Below, piece by piece: positions 1-7,945 of a stretch of DNA of 64,000 nt. The DNA is from Burkholderiales bacterium UBA4657 (GTDB lineage: Bacteria; Pseudomonadota; Gammaproteobacteria; Burkholderiales; Burkholderiaceae_E), in contig DHLX01000036.1 in NCBI GenBank assembly GCA_002405475.1, forward strand, positions 34,856-98,855, written 5' to 3'. The translations under genes and the position numbers were made by a program. Under the pieces are notes generated by a model that searched no databases, had not been told where the DNA came from, and was given only the letters and a program-made list of their open reading frames with translations. Each line of letters starts with the position of its first letter. Position 1 is the first letter of the stretch.

Positions 1-636
1 CGCCGTGAAGCGCGTTGGTAACCAGTCAACCAAGGTATAGGCACGTTGAGCGAAATCGGCAAACGGGCTATCAGGCGACTGTCGACGCCAGGCTCGGGCT
101 GCGACTTGTGCAACCCGGTACATGACAGCACCAGTAGGGCCTGGCAACAGCACAAACCAGAAAAAAACACCAAAAACATGACGGTGCGACAACATCAGGG
201 CACGCTCAATCGCATGCCTTGCGACCTCACCCGGTGTCAATCGGTCAGCAATAAATCCCGGATCGACATCACGCATCCACTCGCCCAGAATTTTGCGCGC
301 CAGCGGCAAGTCTCCATTTTCCAGTGCCAACTGAATTTCGGTGTAGGCGTGACTGAACTGACGAAAGCCCAGGGTCAGATACAAAAAAATGACATTGACC
401 AGCAGCGCCAGTGCCCAATTGATCTCCAGAGCCAGCCAGTACACGCCGCCACTTGTGAGTAAGGCTAACAACATCAGAGCCCACCATGCCAGAACGCCAT
501 GCTGCCGTTCACCAGCATTGAAATAGCGTTCCAGTGACAGCACCACACCTTGCGTAGCGGTATAAACCGGGTTACGCATCGGTAGCGGCTTGATTTGCTC
601 GATGATGAGCGCGATCAGTACAGAGATAAAACCCAT
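1..636 (-). CDS. CobD/CbiB-family membrane protein, 3' end cut by window edge
   Basis: The reading frame is open from an ATG at 634-636 down to base 1, giving 212 residues of an incomplete protein. It begins MGFISVLIALIIEQIKPLP and has hydrophobic segments near residues 50-90 and 150-170, which fits an inner-membrane protein. Gene position upstream of a CoA pyrophosphatase and rplS matches the genes annotated CobD/CbiB-family in Bordetella-like genomes. True CobD/CbiB makes adenosylcobinamide in cobalamin synthesis, but family members in this location are not shown to do that, and no cobalamin genes are nearby. An AmpE-like role is an alternative. The C-terminal part lies outside the window. 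Confidence 0.7.
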   Translation of the reverse strand, partial: MGFISVLIALIIEQIKPLPMRNPVYTATQGVVLSLERYFNAGERQHGVLAWWALMLLALLTSGGVYWLALEINWALALLVNVIFLYLTLGFRQFSHAYTEIQLALENGDLPLARKILGEWMRDVDPGFIADRLTPGEVARHAIERALMLSHRHVFGVFFWFVLLPGPTGAVMYRVAQVAARAWRRQSPDSPFADFAQRAYTLVDWLPTRFTA

Positions 637-666
637 GGCGTCATTATGCTGTTAGCTTGCGGCAGA

Positions 667-1377
667 TCAGATCTGCGCGCGTAAAAAAAGGTATAAATTT
701 CGCAACATGGCGGCCGTAGCACCCCAGATGAAATAATTCCGACCGGCCTGCTGCCACGGCATGGCATAGAAATGCCGGACATTTTCTATCATCTGCTCTT
801 GGCGCAGTTCCGACCAGCGCACTTGTCTTTTTTCATGATGCGCCGGATTCATCAAAAAAGACAAAGGCGTTTCAAATACCTCGGCCACTTCATTCGGGTC
901 AGGGGTCCAGACCGTGTCGGTTTGCACCAAAGCCACCACGGGCGTGACCCGATAGCCGGTAGCAGTCAAATAATCGGGTAACAAACCTAACACTTCGACC
1001 TGATGCAGCGCCAGCCCGATCTCTTCATTAGCCTCACGCAGGGCGGTTTGTTGCGGTGTTTTGTCCTCAGGTTCCTGCCTCCCTCCCGGGAAACTGATCT
1101 GACCCCCATGGTCGTGCAAGTGCGCGGTTCTTTGCGTCAGTACGACTTGTAATTGTCCAGCACGAGGCACGACCGGAATCAATACAGATGCCGGTTTAAG
1201 CTGTTGCGTATGCTCTCGACGAACCGCCTGAACGACATCATCGCCGTACTCTGGTACCCACGTTGGATCGCGCCCGAACGCCTGCCTGAAGCCTGCTGAC
1301 GACAGCAGGTATGAACTCAGAACCGGCTGATCACTACCCCGCTCAACCAGCAGGGCAGTTTCAGGATCAAACGACAA
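667..1377 (-). CDS. Nudix hydrolase, CoA pyrophosphatase family
   Basis: A 236-residue Nudix protein. Residues 98-122 hold a Nudix box starting FPGG and ending REANEEIGL, with the metal-binding REx2EE residues intact. It is preceded by VVLTQRTAHLHDHGGQISF, which matches the extra UPF0035 motif marking CoA pyrophosphatases. Such enzymes cleave CoA or its oxidised or acylated forms to 3',5'-ADP and (acyl-)phosphopantetheine. It starts 9 bases after the rplS stop codon on the same strand, so it is probably the distal part of the rpsP operon. Exact substrate is inferred from family only. Confidence 0.85.
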   Translation of the reverse strand: MSFDPETALLVERGSDQPVLSSYLLSSAGFRQAFGRDPTWVPEYGDDVVQAVRREHTQQLKPASVLIPVVPRAGQLQVVLTQRTAHLHDHGGQISFPGGRQEPEDKTPQQTALREANEEIGLALHQVEVLGLLPDYLTATGYRVTPVVALVQTDTVWTPDPNEVAEVFETPLSFLMNPAHHEKRQVRWSELRQEQMIENVRHFYAMPWQQAGRNYFIWGATAAMLRNLYLFLRAQI

Positions 1378-1386
1378 GTTTTGACC

Positions 1387-1770
1387 TTATTCCTTGGCAA
1401 CAGCGGCCGCCGACTTGCCCGGCAGTTTTTCCTTGATACGTGCCGACTTGCCTGAACGACTGCGCAGATAATAAAGCTTAGCGCGACGCACATCACCACG
1501 ACGTTTCACTTCAATAGAGGCGATGAGTGGTGAATACAACTGGAAAGTACGCTCGACTCCCTCACCAGACGAAATCTTACGTACTATGAAATTCGAGTTT
1601 AAACCACGATTGCGCTTGGCAATGACCACGCCTTCGTAGGCCTGTACACGCTTGCGGTTTCCTTCCACCACATTGACGTTGACAATTACTGTGTCGCCAG
1701 GCCCGAATTCGGGCAGGTTTTTGCCCAATCGGGCGATTTCTTCTTGTTCCAGGACTTTGATCAGATCCAT
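1387..1770 (-). CDS. rplS: 50S ribosomal protein L19
   Basis: A 127-residue protein beginning MDLIKVLEQEEIARLGK and containing the L19 core (GDTVIVNVNVVEGNRKRVQ, then YEGVVIAKRNRG). L19 sits at the 30S-50S interface. The start is placed at the ATG at 1768-1770 because it is preceded by GGAGAAAGCC, a good ribosome binding site, and because L19 proteins begin there. An in-frame ATG 11 codons upstream would add a non-homologous extension. It follows trmD in the conserved order rpsP-rimM-trmD-rplS. Confidence 0.97.
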   Translation of the reverse strand: MDLIKVLEQEEIARLGKNLPEFGPGDTVIVNVNVVEGNRKRVQAYEGVVIAKRNRGLNSNFIVRKISSGEGVERTFQLYSPLIASIEVKRRGDVRRAKLYYLRSRSGKSARIKEKLPGKSAAAVAKE

Positions 1771-1833
1771 GGCTTTCTCCATTTGACCATCATGCTGCGA
1801 CATTTTATTGTGTGCGTCGCACAGAGGATGGGG

Positions 1834-2604
1834 TTAAACACTGTCTGGCAACTTCGCCAGACGACTCAACAACTGCTCATCTTGTCTGCTCAATTGACCT
1901 GAGTCACGAGCCAACGCAATGAGATCGGGTCGTTTCGCCAGGGTTGTAAGCAACGCCTGTTCACGACGCCATTCGGCAATTTTCGCATGATGCCCTGACA
2001 ATAATATCTCAGGTACCGTACGACCACGCCAAACTTCCGGACGGGTGTAATGCGGACAATCCAGCAAAGCCCCGGTTTGCTCATCAGCGAAGCTGTCCTG
2101 CATCGCCGACTGAGCGTCATTCAACACCCCAGGCAACCAGCGGATGATCGCATCCATGACTGCCATGGCCGCAATTTCACCGCCTGACAAAACAAAATCG
2201 CCGAGGCTGACCTCTTCATCGATCAAAGCGTCTTGTACTCTTTGATCTATTGCTTCATAACGACCACAAACCAAAATCAGTCGTGAATGCTGTTCGGCCC
2301 AGTGGCGCAGCCGCTGTTGCGTTAGTACTTTGCCCTGAGGCGACAGCAACAGTACCGGTGCCGGAAGCGGCTGTGAGCTCTGTGCGGACTCTATTGCCCG
2401 CGCCATGGGTTCGGCCAGCATCACCATCCCCGGACCACCACCAAATGGTCGATCATCGACGCGCCGGTAAGGGTCAGCGCTGTAATCACGAGGATTCCAG
2501 CTCTGCCATTGCCACAATCCCTGCTGCCAAGCACGCGCCGTAATACCGGACTCGGTAATCGCCCGAAACATTTCAGGGAACAGGCTTACCACCTCAAACC
2601 GCAT
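1834..2604 (-). CDS. trmD: tRNA (guanine-N1)-methyltransferase TrmD
   Basis: A 256-residue SPOUT-class enzyme that methylates G37 of tRNAs reading CNN codons, using S-adenosylmethionine, which prevents frameshifting. It begins MRFEVVSLFPEMF and carries the typical LVCGRYEAIDQRV and SLGDFVLSGGE motifs that form the trefoil-knot cofactor pocket, plus the catalytic region with RPEVWRGR and LLSGHHAKI. Its length is normal for the family. It lies 25 bases downstream of rimM and 63 bases upstream of rplS in the ribosomal operon. Confidence 0.97.
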   Translation of the reverse strand: MRFEVVSLFPEMFRAITESGITARAWQQGLWQWQSWNPRDYSADPYRRVDDRPFGGGPGMVMLAEPMARAIESAQSSQPLPAPVLLLSPQGKVLTQQRLRHWAEQHSRLILVCGRYEAIDQRVQDALIDEEVSLGDFVLSGGEIAAMAVMDAIIRWLPGVLNDAQSAMQDSFADEQTGALLDCPHYTRPEVWRGRTVPEILLSGHHAKIAEWRREQALLTTLAKRPDLIALARDSGQLSRQDEQLLSRLAKLPDSV

Positions 2605-2629
2605 CAGACTCCCCCGACCCCTGACCTCA

Positions 2630-3172
2630 TTAGCCGGGCGTCAGCCAGTTGACTTCAATCCGTCTGGAGCCCAGATCTACCCGACCCACATGTGCCGCCA
2701 CAAAAGGCACCCACTGCATCTCACCCTGATCATTGCGAATTTCCAGAATGGCATGAGCGCCATTATCGATGACATTAATCACTTTACCCAGGAGCGTCTG
2801 ATACTGATTGATCACATCACAACCTATCAAATCGGTCCAGTAATACTCATCTCGCTCCAGCGCAGGGAAATCCTGTCTCGACACCAAGACCTCATAACCC
2901 TTCAGGGACTCGGCCTGGCCACGCTCGACCAGTCCCTGAAAACTTGCCACCAAACTTTTACCCTGCCAGCGAATTTGCTGTCGTATAAATAAGGAAGGAG
3001 ATTGGTCTGATTTTTTTAGCCACCAGCGGCCTGCCTTAAATAGTGCCGCAGCATCTGGCGAAAAAGGTTCCAACCTGACCCAGCCTTTGATGCCATAAGC
3101 CTCGACCAAACGTGCTACGGGTAACAAATCGACAGGTGGCTGCTCGTTTCCAGGCGCAGCAGCTAACACCAT
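2630..3172 (-). CDS. rimM: Ribosome maturation factor RimM
   Basis: A 180-residue protein needed for late 16S rRNA processing and 30S head assembly; it binds S19. The N-terminal RimM domain holds VARLVEAYGIKGWVRLEPF, and the C-terminal PRC-barrel region ends with MQWVPFVAAHVGRVDL. Its ATG overlaps the rpsP stop codon by one base (TGATG), so translation is probably coupled. Length and position between rpsP and trmD are standard. Confidence 0.95.
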   Translation of the reverse strand: MVLAAAPGNEQPPVDLLPVARLVEAYGIKGWVRLEPFSPDAAALFKAGRWWLKKSDQSPSLFIRQQIRWQGKSLVASFQGLVERGQAESLKGYEVLVSRQDFPALERDEYYWTDLIGCDVINQYQTLLGKVINVIDNGAHAILEIRNDQGEMQWVPFVAAHVGRVDLGSRRIEVNWLTPG

Positions 3173-3432
3173 CAGGCTGCCTGGGTCGTTTTCTTTTCCA
3201 GATCCTTGACCAAACGGGCAACGGTCGGTGACAACTGGGCGCCGACACCGGTCCAGTAGTTCAGACGATCCAGCGCAACGCGCAGGCCCTCTTCACCTTC
3301 GGCGGCGACCGGGTTGTAAAAGCCAACTCGTTCTATGAATTTGCCATCACGACGATTACGTGAATCAGTCGCAACAATGTTGAAAAATGGGCGCTTTTTG
3401 GCACCACCACGTGATAAACGGATCACTACCAT
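3172..3432 (-). CDS. rpsP: 30S ribosomal protein S16
   Basis: An 86-residue protein beginning MVVIRLSRGGAKKRPFFNIV, the standard S16 start, followed by DSRNRRDGKFIERVGFYNP. S16 stabilises the 16S rRNA 5' domain during 30S assembly. It is the first gene of the operon rpsP-rimM-trmD-rplS-CoA pyrophosphatase, with a good promoter about 130 bases upstream. Confidence 0.97.
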   Translation of the reverse strand: MVVIRLSRGGAKKRPFFNIVATDSRNRRDGKFIERVGFYNPVAAEGEEGLRVALDRLNYWTGVGAQLSPTVARLVKDLEKKTTQAA

Positions 3433-3559
3433 TTTCGTTCCTTTGGACAGTGCGGAGGTTCAAGCGACCAGCTGACACAAGCCGGAGCGGAACGCGCTAC
3501 AGTCATTAAAAATTGAATGAATGAACGACCAGCCAGGAGCTTTGGCTGCGAAGCCTGAG

Positions 3560-3588
3560 ATTATAATACTTTTGGAGCTTCGAAGCAA
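3560..3588 (-). promoter_or_regulatory. Sigma-70 promoter of the rpsP operon
   Basis: Read on the minus strand, TTGCTT (3583-3588) is followed after exactly 17 bases by a perfect TATAAT (3560-3565). It points at rpsP and leaves an untranslated leader of about 120 bases. A 10-bp perfect palindrome, GCTTCGAAGC (3577-3586), overlaps the -35 element. The strong -10 suits a ribosomal operon. Assignment is by sequence match only. Confidence 0.65.
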
Positions 3589-3600
3589 AAATCGTCCGCT

Positions 3601-3870
3601 TCAGAGTTCCAGGGCATTGACACGCAAAGCGCGCTTGGCTTGAGCCAGGGCACTTTGTGCCAGCGACAGGGATTCCAGCAATTCCTCCTGACGACGTTGT
3701 GAATCCGGGCTCATATCTCGACGTGCCTGACCCAGGCTTTCCAGTAATAATGGCACCGCCATAGCCAAAGCCAGAGACAGGTCTTCGCAGACTTTATACA
3801 ACTGCTGATCCGGGTGCTGCGAGGTACTAACAGCATGCGACCCGCTGCCCGGTGTCTTTTGTTCCGCCAT
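3601..3870 (-). CDS. Small hypothetical protein
   Basis: An 89-residue protein starting MAEQKTPGSG; a further ATG four codons upstream (at 3882) is an alternative start and neither has a clear ribosome binding site. The first 30 residues look disordered. The rest is predicted helical and rich in Leu, Ala and Glu (for example LALAMAVPLLLESLGQA), possibly a short amphipathic helical hairpin. I do not recognise a family. It lies between the rpsP promoter and an XRE regulator gene and runs in the same direction as both. Confidence 0.5.
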   Translation of the reverse strand: MAEQKTPGSGSHAVSTSQHPDQQLYKVCEDLSLALAMAVPLLLESLGQARRDMSPDSQRRQEELLESLSLAQSALAQAKRALRVNALEL

Positions 3871-3948
3871 GATGAACCACATAGAGTAAGTTCACTGAGT
3901 CTGACGAAAGAAGAGATTTAAGTCAAGCCGCTTTCGGCTACTGCAGGT

Positions 3949-4296
3949 TTATTTGCTGCTGCTATATACCTGGTATTCTGCAAATTCCTGTGCTGCAAGT
4001 CGCATTTTTTCCAATAACTCGTATTCCTTATCGGCCAGAGTTAGAGACTTGGGTAAGCGGGCAGGATCAAGATTAGGTACCAGTAAATGCCAGGGTTCTA
4101 CCCCGAAAGCACGGGCGATCAGATCGAGACTGTCAATAGTCGCACCGGCTTCTTTTCTTAGAATGCGACCGATACTGGTTTGCCCTAGACCAGAACGGGC
4201 AGCTACCTTGGGTTGAGAATTAAGATGCGGTGTGACTTCCATCAGGATGGAAAGGTTACGCGCTATTACGTCACGGGAAGATCGAATTTTTGCCAT
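3949..4296 (-). CDS. XRE-family helix-turn-helix regulator
   Basis: A 115-residue protein with a single Cro/C1-type HTH in residues 10-70: NLSILMEV starts helix 1, AARSGLGQTSIGRILRKEAG gives helices 2-3, and TIDSLDLIARAFGVEPWHLL is the usual closing helix pair. The C-terminal 40 residues are a short helical tail with no peptidase domain, so it is not a LexA/C1-type self-cleaving repressor. Homologues of this shape occur both in prophages and as chromosomal regulators of Burkholderiales, but no phage genes are near here. The target is unknown; it sits just downstream of the acyl-CoA dehydrogenase gene on the same strand. Confidence 0.8.
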   Translation of the reverse strand: MAKIRSSRDVIARNLSILMEVTPHLNSQPKVAARSGLGQTSIGRILRKEAGATIDSLDLIARAFGVEPWHLLVPNLDPARLPKSLTLADKEYELLEKMRLAAQEFAEYQVYSSSK

Positions 4297-4332
4297 AGCT
4301 GCATCATGAAGGTCATTGCTATTCTTTTGTGG

Positions 4333-6123
4333 CTAAAAATTCGCACTTTCAAAAAAAACGACAGAATGCCCTCCTGTCATAATGGTTCTTTCCAATACTA
4401 ATGTATGGGTTAGCAGGTGTTGCGCGTAATAATGAGCCGTAGCAATTTTGGTGTTGCAAAAATCAGCATCGAAACGGTTGCCCGTACCAGAGACCCGCAG
4501 CATCGCACACGCCATCTGCCAACCACCCAGCGTCAGGCCTGCCAGTTTAAGATAAGGAACGCTGCCAGAAAATACTGCCTTCGGGTCTTGCCTGACGTTT
4601 CTGACAATATAATCCGTCGCACTCAGCAGTGCCTGCCGAGCCTGGCTGAGTTGATGTGCCATATCGACCATAGGCTTCGCCGAATGTAGCAGTAGTTGTT
4701 GTTCTGTAGCCTCAATCAGTGCGGCCAGTGCCTTGACACCAGCACCCGCATCACGCGCTGTTTTGCGACTCACCAGGTCATTGGCCTGGATCGCAGTCGT
4801 TCCTTCGTAAATAGTCAAAATACGTGCATCACGGTAATACTGGGCGGCTCCAGTTTCTTCAATAAAGCCCATACCGCCATGGACCTGCACGCCCGTGGAG
4901 CAAACTTCAACCGCCATTTCGGTACTAAAGCCCTTGACGATCGGTACACAATATTCGTAAAAAATTCGGGCCTGCTGACGCTTTATCGGGTCAGGGTGAT
5001 GCAGACTCAAATCACACTGGGCTGCGGCCCAGTAAGCCAAAGCTCGTGCGGCTTCAGTATTGGCGCGCATGAATAGCAGCATACGCTTGACATCGGGATG
5101 ATGAATGATCGCCACCGGGCCCTCGGAACCGGACAGATCACGCGACTGTACCCGATCGCGGGCATACTGTACGGCCTTTTGATAGGCACGCTCCGCCACG
5201 CCTATGCCCTGCATGCCGACGGCAAAACGTGCCGCATTCATCATGATGAACATATATTCAAGGCCGCGATTCTCTTCACCCATCAGGTAGCCTACCGCGC
5301 CCGGCGCATCATTCACCGGGTATTTCCCATCGCCATACAACAAGACTGCAGTGGGGGAAGCTTTAATGCCCAGTTTATGCTCGAGTGAAGCGCAAAAAAC
5401 GTCATTGCGTGTTCCGTCCTCGAGTATTTTCGGCACGATGAACAGGGACAAACCTTTGACGCCCTCGGGAGCTTCGGGCGTACGCGCCAGCACCATATGA
5501 ATGATGTTGTCGGCCATATCATGCTCACCATAGGTGATATAGATTTTTTGACCGAACAACCGATAGCTGTTATCGGCCTGTTTCACCGCCTTGGTACGCA
5601 CCAGTGACAAATCTGAACCGGCCTGCGGCTCAGTCAGATTCATGGTACCGGTCCAGCTACCGTCAATCAGCTTGGCGACATAGCGTTGTTGCTGCTCGGG
5701 TGTGCCAGCCGTCATCAAGGCTTCGATGGCACCATCGGTCAGCAGTGGGCAAAGAGCGAATGACAGGTTACCAGCGTTCAGCATTTCGGTGCAGGCGGTT
5801 GCTATCAGCTTGGGCAATCCGCCGCCACCGAATTCGGCCGGGTGTTGTACGCCTTGCCAACCAGCAGCAGCAAACTGCTTGAATGCCTGTTTGAACCCCG
5901 GGCTAGTTTTGACCGCACCACCCTCATAACTGGGGGGTTGAGTATCCCCAACTCTATTCAATGGGGCGATGATTTCCTGCACAAACCTGGCATTTTCTTC
6001 CAGAACCGCACCAGCGGTTTCTGCCGCTGCTTCTTCATAACCGGGCAACTGCGCCACTTCATTCAAGCCTGCCAATTCGTTCATGACGAACAACATGTCC
6101 TTCAGCGGCGCGGTATAAGTCAT
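4333..6123 (-). CDS. Acyl-CoA dehydrogenase with extra C-terminal domain (DmdC-like)
   Basis: A 596-residue FAD-dependent acyl-CoA dehydrogenase. It has the N-terminal alpha domain, the flavin-contacting MNLTEPQAGSDL motif (residues 161-172), the middle beta domain, and the C-terminal helical domain containing IYEGTTAIQ with Glu440 as likely catalytic base. The extra C-terminal stretch after residue 470 and the total length place it in the group typified by 3-methylmercaptopropionyl-CoA dehydrogenase DmdC. Members often act on short or medium acyl-CoAs, so the substrate is open. Its start codon overlaps the etfA stop (ATGA), so dehydrogenase and its electron acceptor ETF are co-translated. 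Confidence 0.88.
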   Translation of the reverse strand: MTYTAPLKDMLFVMNELAGLNEVAQLPGYEEAAAETAGAVLEENARFVQEIIAPLNRVGDTQPPSYEGGAVKTSPGFKQAFKQFAAAGWQGVQHPAEFGGGGLPKLIATACTEMLNAGNLSFALCPLLTDGAIEALMTAGTPEQQQRYVAKLIDGSWTGTMNLTEPQAGSDLSLVRTKAVKQADNSYRLFGQKIYITYGEHDMADNIIHMVLARTPEAPEGVKGLSLFIVPKILEDGTRNDVFCASLEHKLGIKASPTAVLLYGDGKYPVNDAPGAVGYLMGEENRGLEYMFIMMNAARFAVGMQGIGVAERAYQKAVQYARDRVQSRDLSGSEGPVAIIHHPDVKRMLLFMRANTEAARALAYWAAAQCDLSLHHPDPIKRQQARIFYEYCVPIVKGFSTEMAVEVCSTGVQVHGGMGFIEETGAAQYYRDARILTIYEGTTAIQANDLVSRKTARDAGAGVKALAALIEATEQQLLLHSAKPMVDMAHQLSQARQALLSATDYIVRNVRQDPKAVFSGSVPYLKLAGLTLGGWQMACAMLRVSGTGNRFDADFCNTKIATAHYYAQHLLTHTLVLERTIMTGGHSVVFFESANF

Positions 6124-7055
6124 GTATTCAGTTCCTTAATGAGTTCAGGGACGGCTTCGAACAAATCGGCTACCAGGCCATAGTCAGCGACTGAAAAGAT
6201 CGGCGCTTCGGCATCTTTGTTGATGGCAACGATGACTTTGGAATCTTTCATACCTGCCAGGTGCTGAATGGCGCCGGAAATGCCCACCGCAATATAAAGT
6301 TGTGGCGCAACGATTTTTCCAGTCTGACCGACTTGCCAGTCGTTGGGCACATAGCCGGCATCAACCGCCGCACGTGAGGCTCCCATGGCTGCCCCCAGCT
6401 GGTCAGCCAAGGGTTCCAATACTTTGAATGCCTCGGCTGAACCCAGACCGCGCCCGCCGGATACAATCACTTTGGCCGCCGTCAGTTCTGGCCGTTCACT
6501 CTTGGCAATATCACGAGCAACGAATTGCGACTTGGTGCTTCCTGCTACCGGGCTAAGCGCTTCGATCGCGGCGTGACCGCCGTTAGCCGCAGCTGCATCA
6601 AAAGCCGTGGTACGAACGGTAATCACTTTGACCGCGTCGCGTGACTGCACGGTTGCTATGACATTACCCGCATACATGGGACGGGTGAAGGTATCGGCGG
6701 ACTCAATGCTCAGAATTTCAGAAATTTGCGCTACGTCGAGTCTGGCAGCGATACGCGGCGCTATATTTTTGCCATAAGCCGTGGCAGGCGCCAGAATCTG
6801 CCCATAGCCCGAAGCCAAGGCCAGAACTTGAGCCGCGACATTTTCAGCCAGACCATGCTCAAAAGCCGGATCATCAGCCAGCCAGACCTTACTCACTCCA
6901 GCCACTTGGGCTGCGGCCTGCGCAACGCCAGCGCATCCATGCCCCGCTACCAGCACATGCACTTCAGCTCCAAATGTTTTTGCGGCTGTAATCGTGTTCA
7001 GCGTTGAGCCCTTAAGACTTTCATTATCGTGTTCCGCCAGAACTAAAGCACTCAT
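6120..7055 (-). CDS. etfA: Electron transfer flavoprotein alpha subunit
   Basis: A 311-residue ETF alpha chain. The N-terminal part begins MSALVLAEHDNESLKGSTLN, and the C-terminal FAD-binding domain carries IVSGGRGLGS, GASRAAVDAGYVPNDWQVGQ, IAVGISGAIQHLAGM and VAINKDAEAPIF, all hallmark segments. ETF shuttles electrons from acyl-CoA dehydrogenases to ETF-ubiquinone oxidoreductase. Start and stop overlap etfB (TGATG) and the dehydrogenase gene (ATGA), giving a tightly coupled three-gene operon. Confidence 0.96.
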   Translation of the reverse strand: MSALVLAEHDNESLKGSTLNTITAAKTFGAEVHVLVAGHGCAGVAQAAAQVAGVSKVWLADDPAFEHGLAENVAAQVLALASGYGQILAPATAYGKNIAPRIAARLDVAQISEILSIESADTFTRPMYAGNVIATVQSRDAVKVITVRTTAFDAAAANGGHAAIEALSPVAGSTKSQFVARDIAKSERPELTAAKVIVSGGRGLGSAEAFKVLEPLADQLGAAMGASRAAVDAGYVPNDWQVGQTGKIVAPQLYIAVGISGAIQHLAGMKDSKVIVAINKDAEAPIFSVADYGLVADLFEAVPELIKELNT

Positions 7056-7804
7056 CAGATCACCTTCGCTTCGTTTTTCAGTTTATCGACCAGTGTTTTG
7101 ACATCAGCCACCTTGATACCCGCTTGACGCTCGGGGGGATCCATCGCTTTCAGCAAGGTCAGGCGTGGCGTGACATCCACCCCTAGATCGGCGGGCTTGA
7201 CCGTCTCAAGCGGTTTTTTCTTGGCCTTCATGATGTTAGGCAGGGTGACGTAGCGCGGTTCATTCAGGCGCAAGTCCGTGGTGATAATGGCCGGTAACTG
7301 TAATTGCAAGGTTTCCAGGCCACCATCAATTTCGCGTGTCACCTTGACTATAGAGCCTTCGACTTCCACTTTCGAAGCAAAAGTGGCCTGAGGCCAGTCC
7401 AGCAGCGCTGCCAGCATTTGCCCGGTCTGGTTGGCATCGTCATCAATAGCCTGCTTGCCTAGAATTACCAGCTGCGGTTGCTCTTTATCGACTAGTGCTT
7501 TGAGTAACTTGGCCACTGCCAAAGGTTCCAGTTTGGCCTCGGTTTCCACCAGAATGCCACGGTCGGCGCCTATAGCCATGGCCGTTCTCAGCGTTTCCTG
7601 GCACTGGGTCACGCCTGCCGAAACTGCCACTACCTCGCTGGCTGCACCTTTTTCTTTCAGGCGCGCAGCTTCTTCTACGGCGATTTCATCAAACGGGTTC
7701 ATCGACATTTTGGCATTGGCAATATCCACATCCGAATGGTCGGATTTGACACGTACCTTGACGTTGTAATCTACAACACGCTTCACGGGAACTAAAATTT
7801 TCAT
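7055..7804 (-). CDS. etfB: Electron transfer flavoprotein beta subunit
   Basis: A 249-residue ETF beta chain beginning MKILVPVKRVVDYNVKVRV and containing SMNPFDEIAVEEAARLKEKG and the AMP-binding stretch VILGKQAIDDDANQTGQ. The start is the ATG at 7802-7804; an upstream in-frame TTG would add nine residues absent from the family. It is the first gene of the etfB-etfA-acyl-CoA dehydrogenase operon. Confidence 0.96.
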   Translation of the reverse strand: MKILVPVKRVVDYNVKVRVKSDHSDVDIANAKMSMNPFDEIAVEEAARLKEKGAASEVVAVSAGVTQCQETLRTAMAIGADRGILVETEAKLEPLAVAKLLKALVDKEQPQLVILGKQAIDDDANQTGQMLAALLDWPQATFASKVEVEGSIVKVTREIDGGLETLQLQLPAIITTDLRLNEPRYVTLPNIMKAKKKPLETVKPADLGVDVTPRLTLLKAMDPPERQAGIKVADVKTLVDKLKNEAKVI

Positions 7805-7833
7805 GACAATCTCAGGAGAACTAATCAGCAAGG

Positions 7834-7862
7834 ATTATAGGCAAGCTTCACGCTATTCCATA
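7834..7862 (-). promoter_or_regulatory. Probable promoter of etfB operon
   Basis: On the minus strand a perfect TATAAT (7834-7839) lies 30 bases before the etfB ATG. The hexamer 17 bases upstream (TATGGA, 7857-7862) is a poor -35, which is compatible with an activator or a regulated promoter. The palindrome at 7873-7884 abuts its upstream side. Confidence 0.45.
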
Positions 7863-7872
7863 CGAAAAAAAT

Positions 7873-7884
7873 GAACGATCGTTC
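7873..7884. promoter_or_regulatory. Palindromic operator candidate upstream of etfBA-acd
   Basis: GAACGATCGTTC is a perfect 12-bp palindrome, just upstream of the etfB promoter and about 70 bases before the divergent MoxR gene. Short GC-centred palindromes of this type are typical of TetR-family sites, and TetR-type repressors such as FadP/PsrA control acyl-CoA oxidation genes in beta- and gammaproteobacteria. The regulator is not encoded here, so the assignment is an inference. Confidence 0.45.
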
Positions 7885-7945
7885 GAATATTAACTCTACA
7901 CTACACTATCACGCTACTTGACACTTATTGCTAACGATTGCAAAC

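Noticed and set aside
1771..1803. Eleven-residue upstream extension of L19
   Set aside because: A good ribosome site precedes the internal ATG at 1768-1770, and the extension is not part of L19.
7918..7923. TTGACA before the MoxR gene
   Set aside because: A -10 at 17 bases would overlap the start codon and the sequence there (CAAACA) is a poor match.
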